Made by a program: the position numbers and the translations under genes
Shown here: positions 43,841 to 53,225 of the stretch, piece by piece
Layout of the letters: each line of letters opens with the position of its first letter
How positions within the stretch are numbered: position 1 is the stretch's first letter
DNA from: Leptolyngbyaceae cyanobacterium RU_5_1
GTDB lineage: Bacteria > Cyanobacteriota > Cyanobacteriia > Leptolyngbyales > Leptolyngbyaceae
NCBI GenBank assembly: GCA_012034055.1
Contig: JAAUSG010000007.1
Coordinates: 1-58,420 of the forward strand
Length of the DNA stretch: 58,420 nt
Direction: 5' to 3'
The notes under the pieces: model-generated
What the model was told of the DNA's origin: nothing
Databases searched by the model: none
Seen by the model: only the letters and a program-made list of their open reading frames with translations

Positions 43841-43938
43841 TGAGGCTATTTCTTAACAAACCCATAGACTCTAACTTAATCGCTATTGGCGCAGATTAGT
43901 GCCCACCCCAGCACAATTTCATCAGCTTCTAGTTATGT

Positions 43939-43972
43939 CCCTAACCCTAGCCCCTAACCCTTAACCCCTTAC
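43939..43972. repeat. STRR-like CCCTAACCCTAG repeat
   Basis: Pyrimidine-rich heptamer-like units reaching into the 3' end of the DUF6464 gene. Confidence 0.5.
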
Positions 43973-44283
43973 CTAATTTCTATCGACTCATAGTGCGGAC
44001 ATTCCTTACAAGGTCCCGATGGATTCACAGCACAACGAATATAGGCCGATCGCGCATTGTACTGGCAAGTAATATCACCCACGATATATCCCACCCCCTC
44101 AATGTATTGGTAGTCCATTGCTTGCATGTAGGGGTAGGGCCGTTGCCAATAGAACCGTCCCGTCGATACCTGCATCGCAGCACGGAGACGCTCCCTCATC
44201 CGTGCTCGAACCTTTCGCACTACCACATACGAAAACAAGCCTGGAATAAAACCGACAAGAAAGATGGCGATCGCTTCTAGCAT
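43969..44283 (-). CDS. DUF6464-like cyanobacterial protein with N-terminal membrane helix
   Basis: 104 residues from MLEAIAIFLVGFIPGLFSYVV (ATG 44283; the frame upstream to 44349 is not used). One membrane helix is followed by a basic segment (RKVRARMRERLRAAM). The tail GDITCQYNARSAYIRCAVNPSGPCKECPHYE has four Cys, which may bind metal. This Cys pattern is the feature I associate with DUF6464, a family of unknown function in cyanobacteria. It is a single-gene unit between trpE and aspS. Confidence 0.7.
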   Translation of the reverse strand: MLEAIAIFLVGFIPGLFSYVVVRKVRARMRERLRAAMQVSTGRFYWQRPYPYMQAMDYQYIEGVGYIVGDITCQYNARSAYIRCAVNPSGPCKECPHYESIEIR

Positions 44284-44426
44284 GATGTGACCAATACCCG
44301 CCGGGTATGAGGATTGCCACAAGTCTACTCTAGGACTATCACAGACCAATTGGGTTTGGCATCATTTAGCTGCTTTTCTAGACGCTTTATGACGACTTTA
44401 TGAAGCTTAGACGAAGGTTTTTCTAA

Positions 44427-44461
44427 GGCGAGGGGCAAGAAAGGGGCGAGGGGCAAGAGGG
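44427..44461. repeat. STRR-like GGCGAGGGGCAAGA tandem repeat
   Basis: Two tandem copies of a GGCGAGGGGCAAGA(A/G) unit lie directly downstream of aspS. Confidence 0.5.
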
Positions 44462-44465
44462 TGAA

Positions 44466-46250
44466 TTACTGTTTTGGCTTGTACGTTGAGGTGACGTGCA
44501 ATTCCTTGAGCTGCTTGTTGTCTACAGCAGAAGGAGCACTGGTGAGTAGGCAGCGGGCTTGTTGGGTTTTGGGAAACGCGATCGCATCTCGAATCGATTC
44601 TTCACCCGTCAACAGCATCACCCAACGGTCAATTCCGTAGGCAATCCCGCCGTGGGGTGGAGCACCATACTCAAATGCCTCCAGGAAGAACCCAAATTTG
44701 TCACAGGCGGCTTCCTCTGACAGTCCAATCAGTTCAAACACCTGTGCCTGCAGCTCTGGTTGATGAATCCGAACACCCCCGCCTGCGGCTTCAAACCCGT
44801 TGTAGACCAGGTCATAGGTGAGCGATCGCGCCGTTTTCAACTCTGCCAGATCGTCTGGATGGGGAGCCGAAAACGGATTGTGAGCCGCTTCCAGTCGCTT
44901 CTCGTCTGCATTCCACTCAAACAGTGGGAAATCTAAAACCCAGAGCAGATTAATCTTGTCTGGATCAATCAGCCCTTGTTCACGTCCAACCACCTGGCGC
45001 AGCCGATCTAGCGTTTTGTTGACCGTTGCCGCATCGCCTGCCCCAAACAGTAGCAAAGACCCCGGTTGGGCATTGGTTCGCGTTAGAATTTCCTGCTTTT
45101 GGTCATCCGTCAGGCTGGTTTTAATCGCACCAATCGTGTCAATCTCATCGTTCTCGCGCACCCGAATGTAGGCTAACCCTTTGGCCCCGGCCTCGCTGGC
45201 TTCCTTGAATAGATCCCCACCCGGTTTAATCCGCACGTTGGAAATGGCGTCTCCGTCTGGAATTGGCAGAATTTTCACAATTCCACCTTTGGCAACCGCA
45301 TCGGCAAAAACTTTGAAGCCAGAATCTTTCATGACATCCGATACATCTGCCAGTTCCAGTTCAAAGCGAGTGTCGGGTTTGTCACTGCCATAGCGGGCCA
45401 TCGCCTGCTCATAGGTCAGACGTGGGAAAGGGCGCGGAATGTCAATGCCCTTCAGGGTTTTGAAGATATGGCAAATCAGCCCTTCGTTTAAGTCCAGGAT
45501 GTCATCCCGCGACATAAAGCTCATTTCCAGATCGAGCTGGGTGAATTCGGGCTGGCGATCGGCGCGCAGGTCTTCATCTCGAAAGCAGCGGGCAATTTGG
45601 TAGTAGCGATCGCATCCGGCAATCATCAACAACTGCTTAAACAACTGGGGTGACTGGGGCAAGGCGTACCACTCACTCGGATTCACCCGCGACGGCACCA
45701 GGTAATCCCGCGCACCTTCCGGGGTCGATCGCGTCAGGATTGGCGTTTCCACCTCCATGAACCCTTCTGCATCTTCCAGATAGCGGCGCATGATTTTGAT
45801 CAATTCGTGACGCAGCGTTAGATTCTGGCTCATCCGCTCCCGGCGAATGTCCAGATAGCGGTACTTGAGCCGCAACTCTTCCCGGACTGATTCTGTATCA
45901 GTACGGGAAACTTGAAAAGGAAGCTGTTTGCGAACCGCGTTCAGAATTTCAATTTGAGTTGCGTAAATCTCAACCTCACCCGTTGCCAGCTTAGGGTTGA
46001 GTGAATCGTCAGGACGTTTGGACACGCGACCAGAAATTTTGACGACGTACTCGTTGCGCAAACTAGCCGTGTCATTGTAGGAATCCGGGGTACGTTCCGG
46101 GTCGCTGACAATTTGGATAATGCCGGTGCGATCGCGCAAGTCAATAAAAATCACGCCCCCATGATCGCGACGACGGTCTACCCATCCGCACAAGGTAACT
46201 GTCGCTCCAATCTGTTCGGTTCGGAGTTGACCGCAATAGTGAGTTCGCAT
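44466..46250 (-). CDS. aspS: aspartyl-tRNA synthetase
   Basis: 594 residues from [31 protein letters not shown] (ATG 46250). The open frame upstream to 46403 is translated repeat and is rejected. The N-terminal OB-fold anticodon-binding domain is followed by class II motifs: [23 protein letters not shown] (motif 1), [24 protein letters not shown] (motif 2) and [15 protein letters not shown] (motif 3), with the bacterial GAD insertion domain between. It charges tRNA-Asp; many cyanobacterial enzymes of this type are non-discriminating and also charge tRNA-Asn. It is intact. Confidence 0.95.
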   Translation of the reverse strand: MRTHYCGQLRTEQIGATVTLCGWVDRRRDHGGVIFIDLRDRTGIIQIVSDPERTPDSYNDTASLRNEYVVKISGRVSKRPDDSLNPKLATGEVEIYATQIEILNAVRKQLPFQVSRTDTESVREELRLKYRYLDIRRERMSQNLTLRHELIKIMRRYLEDAEGFMEVETPILTRSTPEGARDYLVPSRVNPSEWYALPQSPQLFKQLLMIAGCDRYYQIARCFRDEDLRADRQPEFTQLDLEMSFMSRDDILDLNEGLICHIFKTLKGIDIPRPFPRLTYEQAMARYGSDKPDTRFELELADVSDVMKDSGFKVFADAVAKGGIVKILPIPDGDAISNVRIKPGGDLFKEASEAGAKGLAYIRVRENDEIDTIGAIKTSLTDDQKQEILTRTNAQPGSLLLFGAGDAATVNKTLDRLRQVVGREQGLIDPDKINLLWVLDFPLFEWNADEKRLEAAHNPFSAPHPDDLAELKTARSLTYDLVYNGFEAAGGGVRIHQPELQAQVFELIGLSEEAACDKFGFFLEAFEYGAPPHGGIAYGIDRWVMLLTGEESIRDAIAFPKTQQARCLLTSAPSAVDNKQLKELHVTSTYKPKQ

Positions 46251-46340
46251 GGCGTTTGAACTGGCTAAAGTTGAGGGGTATGGGTTTAAGTCTAACGTTG
46301 AAGATGCAGGAAGTAGATCGGTGGAATTAAGATGAGCCGT

Positions 46341-46442
46341 CGTAGCATGGGTAAAGCCGTTCCGGCATACCAGAAAAGCGATAGCGTAACCCATGCCGTT
46401 CAAAAGATTGATGCGTTACGGCTGCGCCTAACACATCCTACG
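46341..46442. repeat. dispersed inverted repeat, copy C
   Basis: CGTAGCATGGGT, AAAAGCGATAGCGTAACCCA and GCGTTACGGCTGCGCCTAA lead to CACATCCTACG. It is related to 151-220 and is the most complete copy here, about 102 bases. It lies upstream of aspS and extends the aspS open frame spuriously. Confidence 0.6.
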
Positions 46443-46521
46443 TTCACTTACTTACACAGGCTGATAGTGTGCGTTGACAACATTGCAAACCTTCCCATTA
46501 TGCCTTGAGGAGGGGGCAACC

Positions 46522-46588
46522 AGATCCCCGACTTCTAGGGGAAACTTTGATGTTCACTGGCTGAACTGATGCCAGAAGTCGGGGATCT
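46522..46588. repeat. inverted repeat AGATCCCCGACTTCT
   Basis: Perfect 15-bp arms (46522-46536 and 46574-46588) around a 37-base centre. It is a common cyanobacterial spacer element. The gap 46251-46735 holds this and the repeat at 46341, with no other gene seen. Confidence 0.65.
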
Positions 46589-46735
46589 AAGCCGCGATCG
46601 CTTTCTTGCCACGTCAAAAATTGAACAATTTCCCTAAATCGAACACAGAGAAGCAAGTGCCCAAACAGGATGCAGTATTCTGATAGTAAATTCGGGTAAT
46701 TCCGATTCAAAAAAGCTATCAGTAGGCAGAAGAAG

Positions 46736-48061
46736 TTGAACGAAGAGATCATCCCATCTAACTTCGACTGTGTATTCAAACGGTACGCAAGCGCGATCGC
46801 AGCTTTAGCAGAATCTGCGCCTCGGCCAACGATTCAACAAATCCTTGCTGTGCTAACTGCCCGCGATGCCATTCATGCAATGGTGTTGGATAAGAATCAA
46901 GAGGCCACAGACTATCTTTTGGGTATCAGTCAGTTAGATAAGCAACTGAAAGAACAGGGAAAGTTGATTGCAAAGTCTAAAGAACTGGCTGACTTGCGTT
47001 CCCTTTTAAACCCCCCACTAGAAGCCTGGTGGTGGTTTCTTGATGATGTGCCAGACAGCTTTTGGAACCGTTTTGATTGGCTCTGGAGCGCACTGACAAT
47101 TCCCTGGCTAGCAGTGAATCTTAGCCTTGTTGTCGATATTTCCACCCGTTTTTTTGTTGGAGCACCGGACACAGCAGGCACGTTTGCGATCGTTTTTCAA
47201 AGCGTTTTTACCGCATTAGCAGCCGGAAGTGCATTGACAAAACCGGGACAAGATTTAGTGGATGGAATTCTGAGTAACCTGAAGATTCCCAAACGCTTCT
47301 GGCAAGAAGCAAAATTGGGTTCTGCCATCTTATTTTCACTCTCTCTCCTGGTTTTTCGAGCTTCACTTGGCTCAATTGCTATTTCATACAATAATCAGGG
47401 ATTTGAAAACTTCAAAAACGGGAGACTGGATAGCGCCAAACAAGACTTTATGCGAGCGTTGAAACTGAATCCAGAATATATGCAAGCCACCTATAACTTA
47501 GGCCAAGTTTATGAAAGCTCTCAGGATATTGATAATGCACTGACCCATTACAAAATAGCTGCTGAAGCAGGGAGTAGCAGGGCTTATAGCACGATCGGAC
47601 GTTTGTATAACCTGAAAGGAGATTACCCGTCAGCCGTGCTCTTTCTAATCAAGGGAAAGCGCCTAATTGAACAACCCATTACCAAATCAAAGATCGACAT
47701 CGACATTGATACAAGGTATGCAATATTCAGAAATCTCGGTTGGGCACGATTGAAGCAAGCCCGCTATTTCGATGCCGAACGGTATCTTCAACAAGCGATT
47801 CAGTTAATCCCCGATCGCGGCACTGCGTATTGTTTATTGGCGCAGGTTCTGGAAGGTCAACAGCAGCAGGGGAAGGCGCTGATTGTCTGGGAAAAATGCC
47901 GTGATTATGTTGCAAAGCTGCCACCTGATCAGGTAGCTCCAGAAGTTGATACGTGGGTTGGTTTAGCAGAACAACGACTCAATTCTCAATCTTTTCAGCG
48001 GAATCGCAACAAGTTCACCCACGAGGGTAATGCCGAAACTGGATCGCGTCTCCCGAACTAA
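46736..48061 (+). CDS. membrane protein with C-terminal tetratricopeptide repeats
   Basis: 441 residues from a TTG at 46736, the only start that keeps the full helical N-terminus; the first ATG is near 46866. Residues 1-95 are helical and soluble. About three membrane helices follow at ~108-225 (WSALTIPWLAVNLSLVVDI; FAIVFQSVFTALAAGSAL; AILFSLSLLVFRASLGSI). TPR units start near 220 (NNQGFENFKNGRLDSAKQDF; YNLGQVYESSQDIDNALTHY; LLAQVLEGQQQQGKALIVW). It likely scaffolds a membrane-associated complex; partners are unknown. It is richer in A+T than its neighbours. A small gene overlaps its 3' end. Confidence 0.72.
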   Translation: MNEEIIPSNFDCVFKRYASAIAALAESAPRPTIQQILAVLTARDAIHAMVLDKNQEATDYLLGISQLDKQLKEQGKLIAKSKELADLRSLLNPPLEAWWWFLDDVPDSFWNRFDWLWSALTIPWLAVNLSLVVDISTRFFVGAPDTAGTFAIVFQSVFTALAAGSALTKPGQDLVDGILSNLKIPKRFWQEAKLGSAILFSLSLLVFRASLGSIAISYNNQGFENFKNGRLDSAKQDFMRALKLNPEYMQATYNLGQVYESSQDIDNALTHYKIAAEAGSSRAYSTIGRLYNLKGDYPSAVLFLIKGKRLIEQPITKSKIDIDIDTRYAIFRNLGWARLKQARYFDAERYLQQAIQLIPDRGTAYCLLAQVLEGQQQQGKALIVWEKCRDYVAKLPPDQVAPEVDTWVGLAEQRLNSQSFQRNRNKFTHEGNAETGSRLPN

Positions 48062-48209
48062 AAGTGCAGATAAAGTTTTTTACCTAGTCGCAACTAAATT
48101 GACTGAGACTTATCCGGAATCAAGAGGTAATTCCTGGAAGACACTAGTACGCGGAGCTTTAGAAACCCAAAGTCTAGGCTTCGCGGGTACACAAGTGGTA
48201 CAAGTTTAA
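48030..48209 (+). CDS. small basic protein overlapping the TPR gene
   Basis: A 59-residue frame starts MPKLDRVSRTKSADKVFYLV inside the last 32 bases of the TPR gene and ends TAA 48207-48209. It is basic, with an amphipathic helix (KVFYLVATKLTETYPE) and no known motif. A GAGGG precedes the ATG closely. The overlap suggests translational coupling to the TPR gene, and the next gene starts 27 bases later. It could be a chance frame, since length and codon evidence are weak. Confidence 0.4.
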   Translation: MPKLDRVSRTKSADKVFYLVATKLTETYPESRGNSWKTLVRGALETQSLGFAGTQVVQV

Positions 48210-48236
48210 GCCCCCCTTGAATAACCACAAATCATC

Positions 48237-48758
48237 ATGCTGAAGTTTGGTTCATCTAATCCAGTTCATGTTGCCCTAGTGTGCGGTGTAACGCTACTTA
48301 TTAGCGGACTGTGCAGTTGTGATAGCAGTCCGTCTGCTCAAGCTCCTGTTGCTCAACCTGCAACCGATCCAGCGCCTCCTGCTTCACCTTTGCAGTCGTT
48401 GGCTCCAAAGTCTCCTGGCGCGTTACCACTTGCCTCGCGTACACAGCCATCTGACACCAATTCTTCCAGGAAGGTTGCGCCAACTGAGCAACCTTCGGAA
48501 TCCGACAAGCATTCCTCTAAAATGATTCCACCACATTACAGTCCTTCGGCTCCGAGGACTGACGAGGATCCTTCCAGGATGATCCCACCTCTTAGGCGTC
48601 CGGTTCCAGAGGCTGACGAGGATCCTTCCAGAATGATCTCGCCTCAACCCACACCAGAACCCCCTGACCACCCACCAGCTCCTAATGCAAACCTGAATTC
48701 TTCTTCTCCTGATCCGGTTGTATCTCCGACTACTCCGCCAGCCCCGGACAATGATTGA
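48237..48758 (+). CDS. Pro/Ser-rich probable lipoprotein with internal repeats
   Basis: 173 residues. A signal sequence (VHVALVCGVTLLISGLCSC) ends in a possible lipobox (LCSC), then the chain is almost wholly Pro/Ser/Asp-rich and disordered. Three repeats of about 27 residues share a (D)EDPS(R/K)MI(P/S)P core (SSKMIPPHY, DEDPSRMIPPLRR, DEDPSRMISPQP), and the DNA repeats (GACGAGGATCCTTCCAG) are still nearly identical, so the expansion is recent. It is probably an outer-membrane- or wall-facing linker protein. No enzymatic domain is seen. Confidence 0.65.
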   Translation: MLKFGSSNPVHVALVCGVTLLISGLCSCDSSPSAQAPVAQPATDPAPPASPLQSLAPKSPGALPLASRTQPSDTNSSRKVAPTEQPSESDKHSSKMIPPHYSPSAPRTDEDPSRMIPPLRRPVPEADEDPSRMISPQPTPEPPDHPPAPNANLNSSSPDPVVSPTTPPAPDND

Positions 48759-48794
48759 GGAACCCACTTGTTCACACTAAAGAGTGTAGGAACA

Positions 48795-48834
48795 TGCGAT
48801 CGCCGGTCTTGCATCCATAAAACCGGCGATCGCA
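48795..48834 (+). terminator. hairpin containing GCGATCGC after the lipoprotein gene
   Basis: TGCGATCGCCGGT (48795-48807) pairs perfectly with 48822-48834 around a 14-base loop, 36 bases after the stop. The arms include HIP1 octamers. There is no T-tract, so it is a possible terminator only. Confidence 0.5.
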
Positions 48835-48983
48835 GCTATGGGTATCAAGTCAGATATCCGAGCCTGAGTGGCTGAATGATCCCTGGATCAAGAATGAACA
48901 GGTGTCTGTGCAATCAGACTTTGAGTTCCTGTGTGGAGCGATCGCAACTTGATTTTTGATGTGTTTGTGCTGAGTCTTTCAGA

Positions 48984-51155
48984 TCAATCCAGCCCCAAGC
49001 CTTGAGCGCTTAAGTGTTGGCGAAGCTGAGGCAGCAGACGTTTGGGAACAATCTCAGCGGGTGACAATTTGGCGCGGGATTGGGTGGCCAACCAACCAGC
49101 GGTTGCTCCGGCAACGGCACCAATACTCCACTCGCTCTGGTGAATGCGAGTCATACCGTTGGCAATGTGGGTGACGGCAATCCCTTTACCCCCGATCAGC
49201 AGATTATCTACGCCCTGGGGAATCAAGGCTTCTAAGGGAATCAGGGTGGGACGAACACTGGACTCGCCCACGGATGCACTGGCCGCTTCGCCATCATCTT
49301 CCCAGTTGCGGTAGCGGCAGCCATGAATGTCGATGCTGTAGTGAATGCGGGCGATCGCGGTCGGGCTGAAATCTCGCCCACCGGCCATATCCAACCGCAG
49401 GTCTGACTCCCGCACTGCAAACTCACGCTGGTCATAAGCTTTCCGTCCCACAATTCGTCGCCCCTCCCGCAGATAGGGAACCATACTGAGACCGGACGCG
49501 GTTCCCAGCGGTGCATCCGCTCCAGACAGGTATGCCAGCGGCAGTTCTTTGGCGTGGTTTTCCAGCAGCCAGTGCGCAAACAGTAGGGCATGGTTTTCAG
49601 CGTGTCTGAGGGCAATCACCGACATCCCACCCAGCCAGTTCTGGCGCTGTCCAGAGGTATCGAGCTGGTCGTCTGTTAGCAACAACGGTGGATCCATGAA
49701 CTTCCAATCGTTGCCCCGATTCCAATTCACGATCGTCATGTCTCCGGGAATGGGCGTTGATTGGTAGGGATCATCGGGGGCAAGACTGACGATGCGGCGG
49801 TAGTTGAAGAAGCTGCGTCCCGAAAACATCGGATAGCCCTGCAGATCGTAGTCGCTGCGATGTTCTTCCTTGGAGTAGTCTGACTCTAGCTGCTCTAGTG
49901 TCTTGAGGCTGGCTCCTTGATCATCGCGAATTGCCAGCACAAACGGATAGGTAAAGGCCTGGATGCAATCGGCATTATCTTGCCTGGAGGCATTGCGCTC
50001 TCCGGTTGTCGCCAAAGACTCAGAGCCAAGCCGATGGGGAACACCCGCCCAACCCACTAGCTCAGTGGAATCGCTGGCGTCAATCACCATCAACCGTTTG
50101 CCCGCAGGTGGCTGCAGGCGGAGTGGAATTTTCTCGAACTCGTCGTTACTGCTCCAGGAGTACCAGCTCGACAGCTCGGCGGAAAATCGACCTTTGGGAG
50201 CGTAGTTGGGCTGGCGTGGAGTGCGGCGTACCGCATAAACAGCCGTAATTTGCCGACCGCTACTATCAAACTCGGCTCCTTTGAAGGCTGTTGAGGTTTG
50301 CCAACGGCTTCCGGGAGCCTTGATTGACGCAGATTTGAGGAGCTGTTGAGCGGCGGTATCCCCAGCAGGGGGTGGAAAGCAAAGCAGTCCAACCCAGCAA
50401 CTATTGATCTCTTCGACTCGTTTCTCAGTTGCCACACGGATCCAGTCTGGCAACTTCACAGGTTGCTCGGCAATTAACTGCTTGAAGTCAGTCCAGCTTT
50501 GAGAAATGGTGTCTTGCGATCGCATCTCCTGGGATTCATCCAATGCCGAAACCCCCTGAGAGCTGATTTGCCCCCCCAGCCAGGGCGTTAGCTCAATCAA
50601 GCAGGTAACCGCGCCCGACTGCATGGCATGGGAGGCAGCCGCAATTCCACCCAGGGAACCGCCAATCACAACCACTTCACAGGTCCAGGTTTCTGGGGCA
50701 GCTGGTCGGGGAGACAGGGTTGGGCGATGAATGCCGACCTGTTGGTTGCCAGCATAGGAGAGGGTGTTGGCAGAGGCACTGGGCGATCGCTGCGTCCCTG
50801 CCATCAACACGCCCACCCCATGTCCGGCTAAAAAGCCAAACAGGGACGCGGCAATGGACAGTACCCACACGGGCTGCCCAGCAAGCCGTTGATGAGCTGC
50901 AATGCGAATCCCCTGGCCAATGGCAGACGTGAGCTGGTGAGCCATCTTGCCAATCGGTTTGAGTAAGAGGCATGCCAATCCCCCGACCTGTTGGCTGGAA
51001 CGCCGCCCTTGAACACGGCGGGTTGAGTCAGCCCCACGGCTACGCGATCGCGATCGCGGAACTGCGATCGGGGGCTGATCGATTGGACGCGCTTTGCGCA
51101 AGGGTTTTTGTTGACGTGCCGATCCCTGACCCGGTGTCTGCTGCTTCACACCCAA
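48984..51155 (-). CDS. membrane-anchored FAD-dependent oxidoreductase
   Basis: 723 residues. The N-terminal ~90 residues are Arg-rich and disordered (RSRSRSRGADSTRRVQGRR), then one hydrophobic segment at ~95-118 (WVLSIAASLFGFLAGHGVGVLM). The FAD domain begins CEVVVIGGSLGGIAAASHAM with PWLGGQISSQG. Later landmarks are KRLMVIDASDSTELVGWAGV and DNLLIGGKGIAVTHIANGMTRIHQSEWSIGAVAGATAGW, typical of the FAD_oxidored family. The substrate is not evident. The basic, membrane-bound N-terminus is unusual for this family, and an internal start near Met71 cannot be excluded. Confidence 0.78.
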   Translation of the reverse strand: MGVKQQTPGQGSARQQKPLRKARPIDQPPIAVPRSRSRSRGADSTRRVQGRRSSQQVGGLACLLLKPIGKMAHQLTSAIGQGIRIAAHQRLAGQPVWVLSIAASLFGFLAGHGVGVLMAGTQRSPSASANTLSYAGNQQVGIHRPTLSPRPAAPETWTCEVVVIGGSLGGIAAASHAMQSGAVTCLIELTPWLGGQISSQGVSALDESQEMRSQDTISQSWTDFKQLIAEQPVKLPDWIRVATEKRVEEINSCWVGLLCFPPPAGDTAAQQLLKSASIKAPGSRWQTSTAFKGAEFDSSGRQITAVYAVRRTPRQPNYAPKGRFSAELSSWYSWSSNDEFEKIPLRLQPPAGKRLMVIDASDSTELVGWAGVPHRLGSESLATTGERNASRQDNADCIQAFTYPFVLAIRDDQGASLKTLEQLESDYSKEEHRSDYDLQGYPMFSGRSFFNYRRIVSLAPDDPYQSTPIPGDMTIVNWNRGNDWKFMDPPLLLTDDQLDTSGQRQNWLGGMSVIALRHAENHALLFAHWLLENHAKELPLAYLSGADAPLGTASGLSMVPYLREGRRIVGRKAYDQREFAVRESDLRLDMAGGRDFSPTAIARIHYSIDIHGCRYRNWEDDGEAASASVGESSVRPTLIPLEALIPQGVDNLLIGGKGIAVTHIANGMTRIHQSEWSIGAVAGATAGWLATQSRAKLSPAEIVPKRLLPQLRQHLSAQGLGLD

Positions 51156-51233
51156 CCACTACATAACTGACGAAACCGTTGTACCACAGCGTTGGCTTGA
51201 TGCAACAAGAAAAATATTCATCTTCAATGCCCG

Positions 51234-52322
51234 CTAGCCCATCAAATCCGGGAAAACCTCTTGAACTGCCGGATGAATCAGGTGATTGTTCTGCACATTG
51301 AGTCCTTTTGCCAGAACCGGATCTTTGTCCAGCGCAGACATGCCATAGTTTGCCAGCTTGAGAACATAGGGCAGGGTGCTGTTGTTGAGCGCCTGGGTTG
51401 CCGTCCAGGGAACTGCTCCAGGCATATTCGGAACTCCACAGTGAACCACGCCAGCGTCAACATAGGTCGGATGGGAGTGGGACGTTGGGCGGACTGTTTC
51501 AATGCAGCCCCCCTGATCCACGGCAACATCAACAATCACCGAACCGGGGCGCATTTGTTCAACCAACTCGCGTGGCACCAGGATGGGTGCTCTACGGGCC
51601 AGCACCAGTACCGCTCCAATCAGCAAATCAGCGTCTGGAACAACAGACTCCATCTGCGCGGTGCTGCTGTAGAGAAGTTCGACACGGGAGCCAAAGATGG
51701 ACTCCAAGTAGGAGAGGCGATCGACGCTAATGTCCAGAATTTGCACACGGGCACCCATGCCAACCGCAATTCGAGCCGCTTCAGTGCCAACCACCCCCCC
51801 GCCCAAAATCACAACCTTACCGGGCATCACACCCGGAATGCCGCCCAGCAGAACACCCCGTCCGCCTTGCTGCCGTTCCAGGAAATGGGAACCAAACTGT
51901 ACCGCAAGCCGTCCGGCAATGATACTCATGGGTGCTAAGAGGGGCAGGCGTTTGTCGGGAAGTTCGACGGTCTCATAGGCGATCGCCGTCACACCCGAGT
52001 CCAGCAAATGCTCCGTCAAGCGGCGATCGGCAGCCAGGTGCAGATACGTAAACAGCTTCTGTCCCTTTTGCAGGTAGTCGTATTCGGGTACTAAGGGTTC
52101 CTTGACTTTGACCACGAGATCTCGATTCCAGGCATCCTTGGCCCGCGACACAATTGTTGCTCCCGCTTGAACATAGTCACTATCTGAGAAGCCAGCTCCA
52201 CTCCCCGCTGCGGTTTCGACAACAACGGAGTGGCCGTGCTCAGTCAGCGATCGCACACTCCCAGGACTCAAGCCAACCCGGAACTCCTGGTCTTTGGTTT
52301 CTTTGGGCACACCGATTTCCAT
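51234..52322 (-). CDS. ald: alanine dehydrogenase
   Basis: 362 residues from MEIGVPKETKDQEFRVGLSPGSV (ATG 52322). The signatures are VVVETAAGSGAGFSDSDYVQAGA, KVKEPLVPEYDYL, VILGGGVVGTEAARIAVGMGARVQILDI (NAD fold), VDVAVDQGGCIETVRPTSHSHPTY and VPNMPGAVPWTATQALNN. It interconverts L-alanine and pyruvate plus ammonium with NAD+, important in nitrogen and carbon balance. The length is slightly below 370 but complete, with catalytic Lys/His regions present. Confidence 0.93.
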   Translation of the reverse strand: MEIGVPKETKDQEFRVGLSPGSVRSLTEHGHSVVVETAAGSGAGFSDSDYVQAGATIVSRAKDAWNRDLVVKVKEPLVPEYDYLQKGQKLFTYLHLAADRRLTEHLLDSGVTAIAYETVELPDKRLPLLAPMSIIAGRLAVQFGSHFLERQQGGRGVLLGGIPGVMPGKVVILGGGVVGTEAARIAVGMGARVQILDISVDRLSYLESIFGSRVELLYSSTAQMESVVPDADLLIGAVLVLARRAPILVPRELVEQMRPGSVIVDVAVDQGGCIETVRPTSHSHPTYVDAGVVHCGVPNMPGAVPWTATQALNNSTLPYVLKLANYGMSALDKDPVLAKGLNVQNNHLIHPAVQEVFPDLMG

Positions 52323-52456
52323 CTGCCACCTCACTGCAACACCTGCAAAAACGCTAGTTTGAGTTCAGGGAGTTCTTGCATATCACCAATAACGCAAGTG
52401 TCCTATCAAACCCATCTGTTTCTAGCTTAAGCCGATCAATTGAAAGCGGGGGGGTT

Positions 52457-52530
52457 AGTAGAATGGGCACTGCCCATCAAATTGTGGAATGCTTCTGTGC
52501 CAAACCGTTGTGGGCGATGCCCACCCTACA
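52457..52530. repeat. dispersed repeat of the GTAGAATGGGCACTGCCCAT type
   Basis: Left GTAGAATGGGCACTGCCCAT and right TGGGCGATGCCCACCCTAC form an imperfect inverted repeat. It is a relative of 11627-11708 and lies between thiS and ald. Confidence 0.5.
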
Positions 52531-52561
52531 AGTGGTTCATTCATCTGAAAGCTGCTGTAAT

Positions 52562-52774
52562 TCAGCCACCTCCAACAATAGTGACGATTTCCAGGCGATC
52601 GCCTGACTTCATTTCCGTCTTGTCCCAAAACTGCCGATGCAAAATTTCGCCGTTATACTCCACGGCAACCAATCTCGGATTCAAGCCCATCTGCTCAAGA
52701 AACAATGGCAACGAAGTCCTGGTAGGGCAGGTACGCGCTTCACCATTCACTTGCAAGGTAATCTGTTTAAGCAT
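52562..52774 (-). CDS. thiS: sulfur carrier protein ThiS
   Basis: 70 residues from MLKQITLQVNGEARTCP (ATG 52774; ATGs slightly upstream are less typical). It has the ubiquitin-like fold, with VAVEYNGEILHRQFWDKTEMKSGDRLEIVTIVGGG ending in the obligatory C-terminal Gly-Gly, which is adenylated and thiocarboxylated. It delivers sulfur for the thiazole ring of thiamine. No other thi gene is adjacent in this window. Confidence 0.92.
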   Translation of the reverse strand: MLKQITLQVNGEARTCPTRTSLPLFLEQMGLNPRLVAVEYNGEILHRQFWDKTEMKSGDRLEIVTIVGGG

Positions 52775-53225
52775 CCGTCGCTTCCTCATTTGAGCCTAAG
52801 TTCCCAATAGTCAATTTTATAAATTCTCTGGCGTTGCTGATTCCAGGGATGAAAAGGGTGCTGGATGCTTGAAACATCGATGGGTTTCGCTATCGCGCGG
52901 GCAAGATGTCCGCGCCACGGGCTTCAAATGATACTCCCTTGGACAATTCCGCTGTCTAGACTTCAGTTTGCCCATATATTATCTTTGTGCAGAATGATTG
53001 TGCTGCAAAGTTAATATTTATTCTGGTAGCGGAATCAATCTGATTCTTTATGACTAATTGCGGTTACAGCAATTAGTCAAGACTTGTTGGTGATTCAAAA
53101 CTGCTTTTATACAAGCATTTCGAGCGTGAGCTTTTGGGCTGAGAATGGATTGGACTAAAAATGGACTATTTTTAGAGGTGGTTTCCTCGCCTTTTTACCG
53201 TTCAGTTCGTGAACCCTCGCACGCT
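52775..53225. other. 451-base spacer with two small hairpins
   Basis: It contains GCGCGGGCAAGATGTCCGCGC (52895-52915), a typical cyanobacterial GCGGGCAAGATG repeat, and the hairpin at 53052-53078. It is A+T-rich between 52960 and 53200. No coding frame with a recognisable product was found. Confidence 0.5.
53052..53078. terminator. 10-bp perfect hairpin GACTAATTGC/GCAATTAGTC
   Basis: The arms 53052-53061 and 53069-53078 flank the loop GGTTACA. It lies 148 bases beyond the stop of the TMEM175-like gene on the minus strand, so it is a possible terminator for that transcript. Confidence 0.45.

Noticed and set aside
43745..43972. Regular heptamer repeats near trpE considered as a CRISPR array
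   Set aside because: Units are about 7 bases with no spacers and no cas genes; these are STRR repeats.
51261..51938. 225-residue frame antisense to ald
   Set aside because: It lies wholly opposite a strongly conserved gene, has unnatural composition (many Asn, His, Gly) and no motif.
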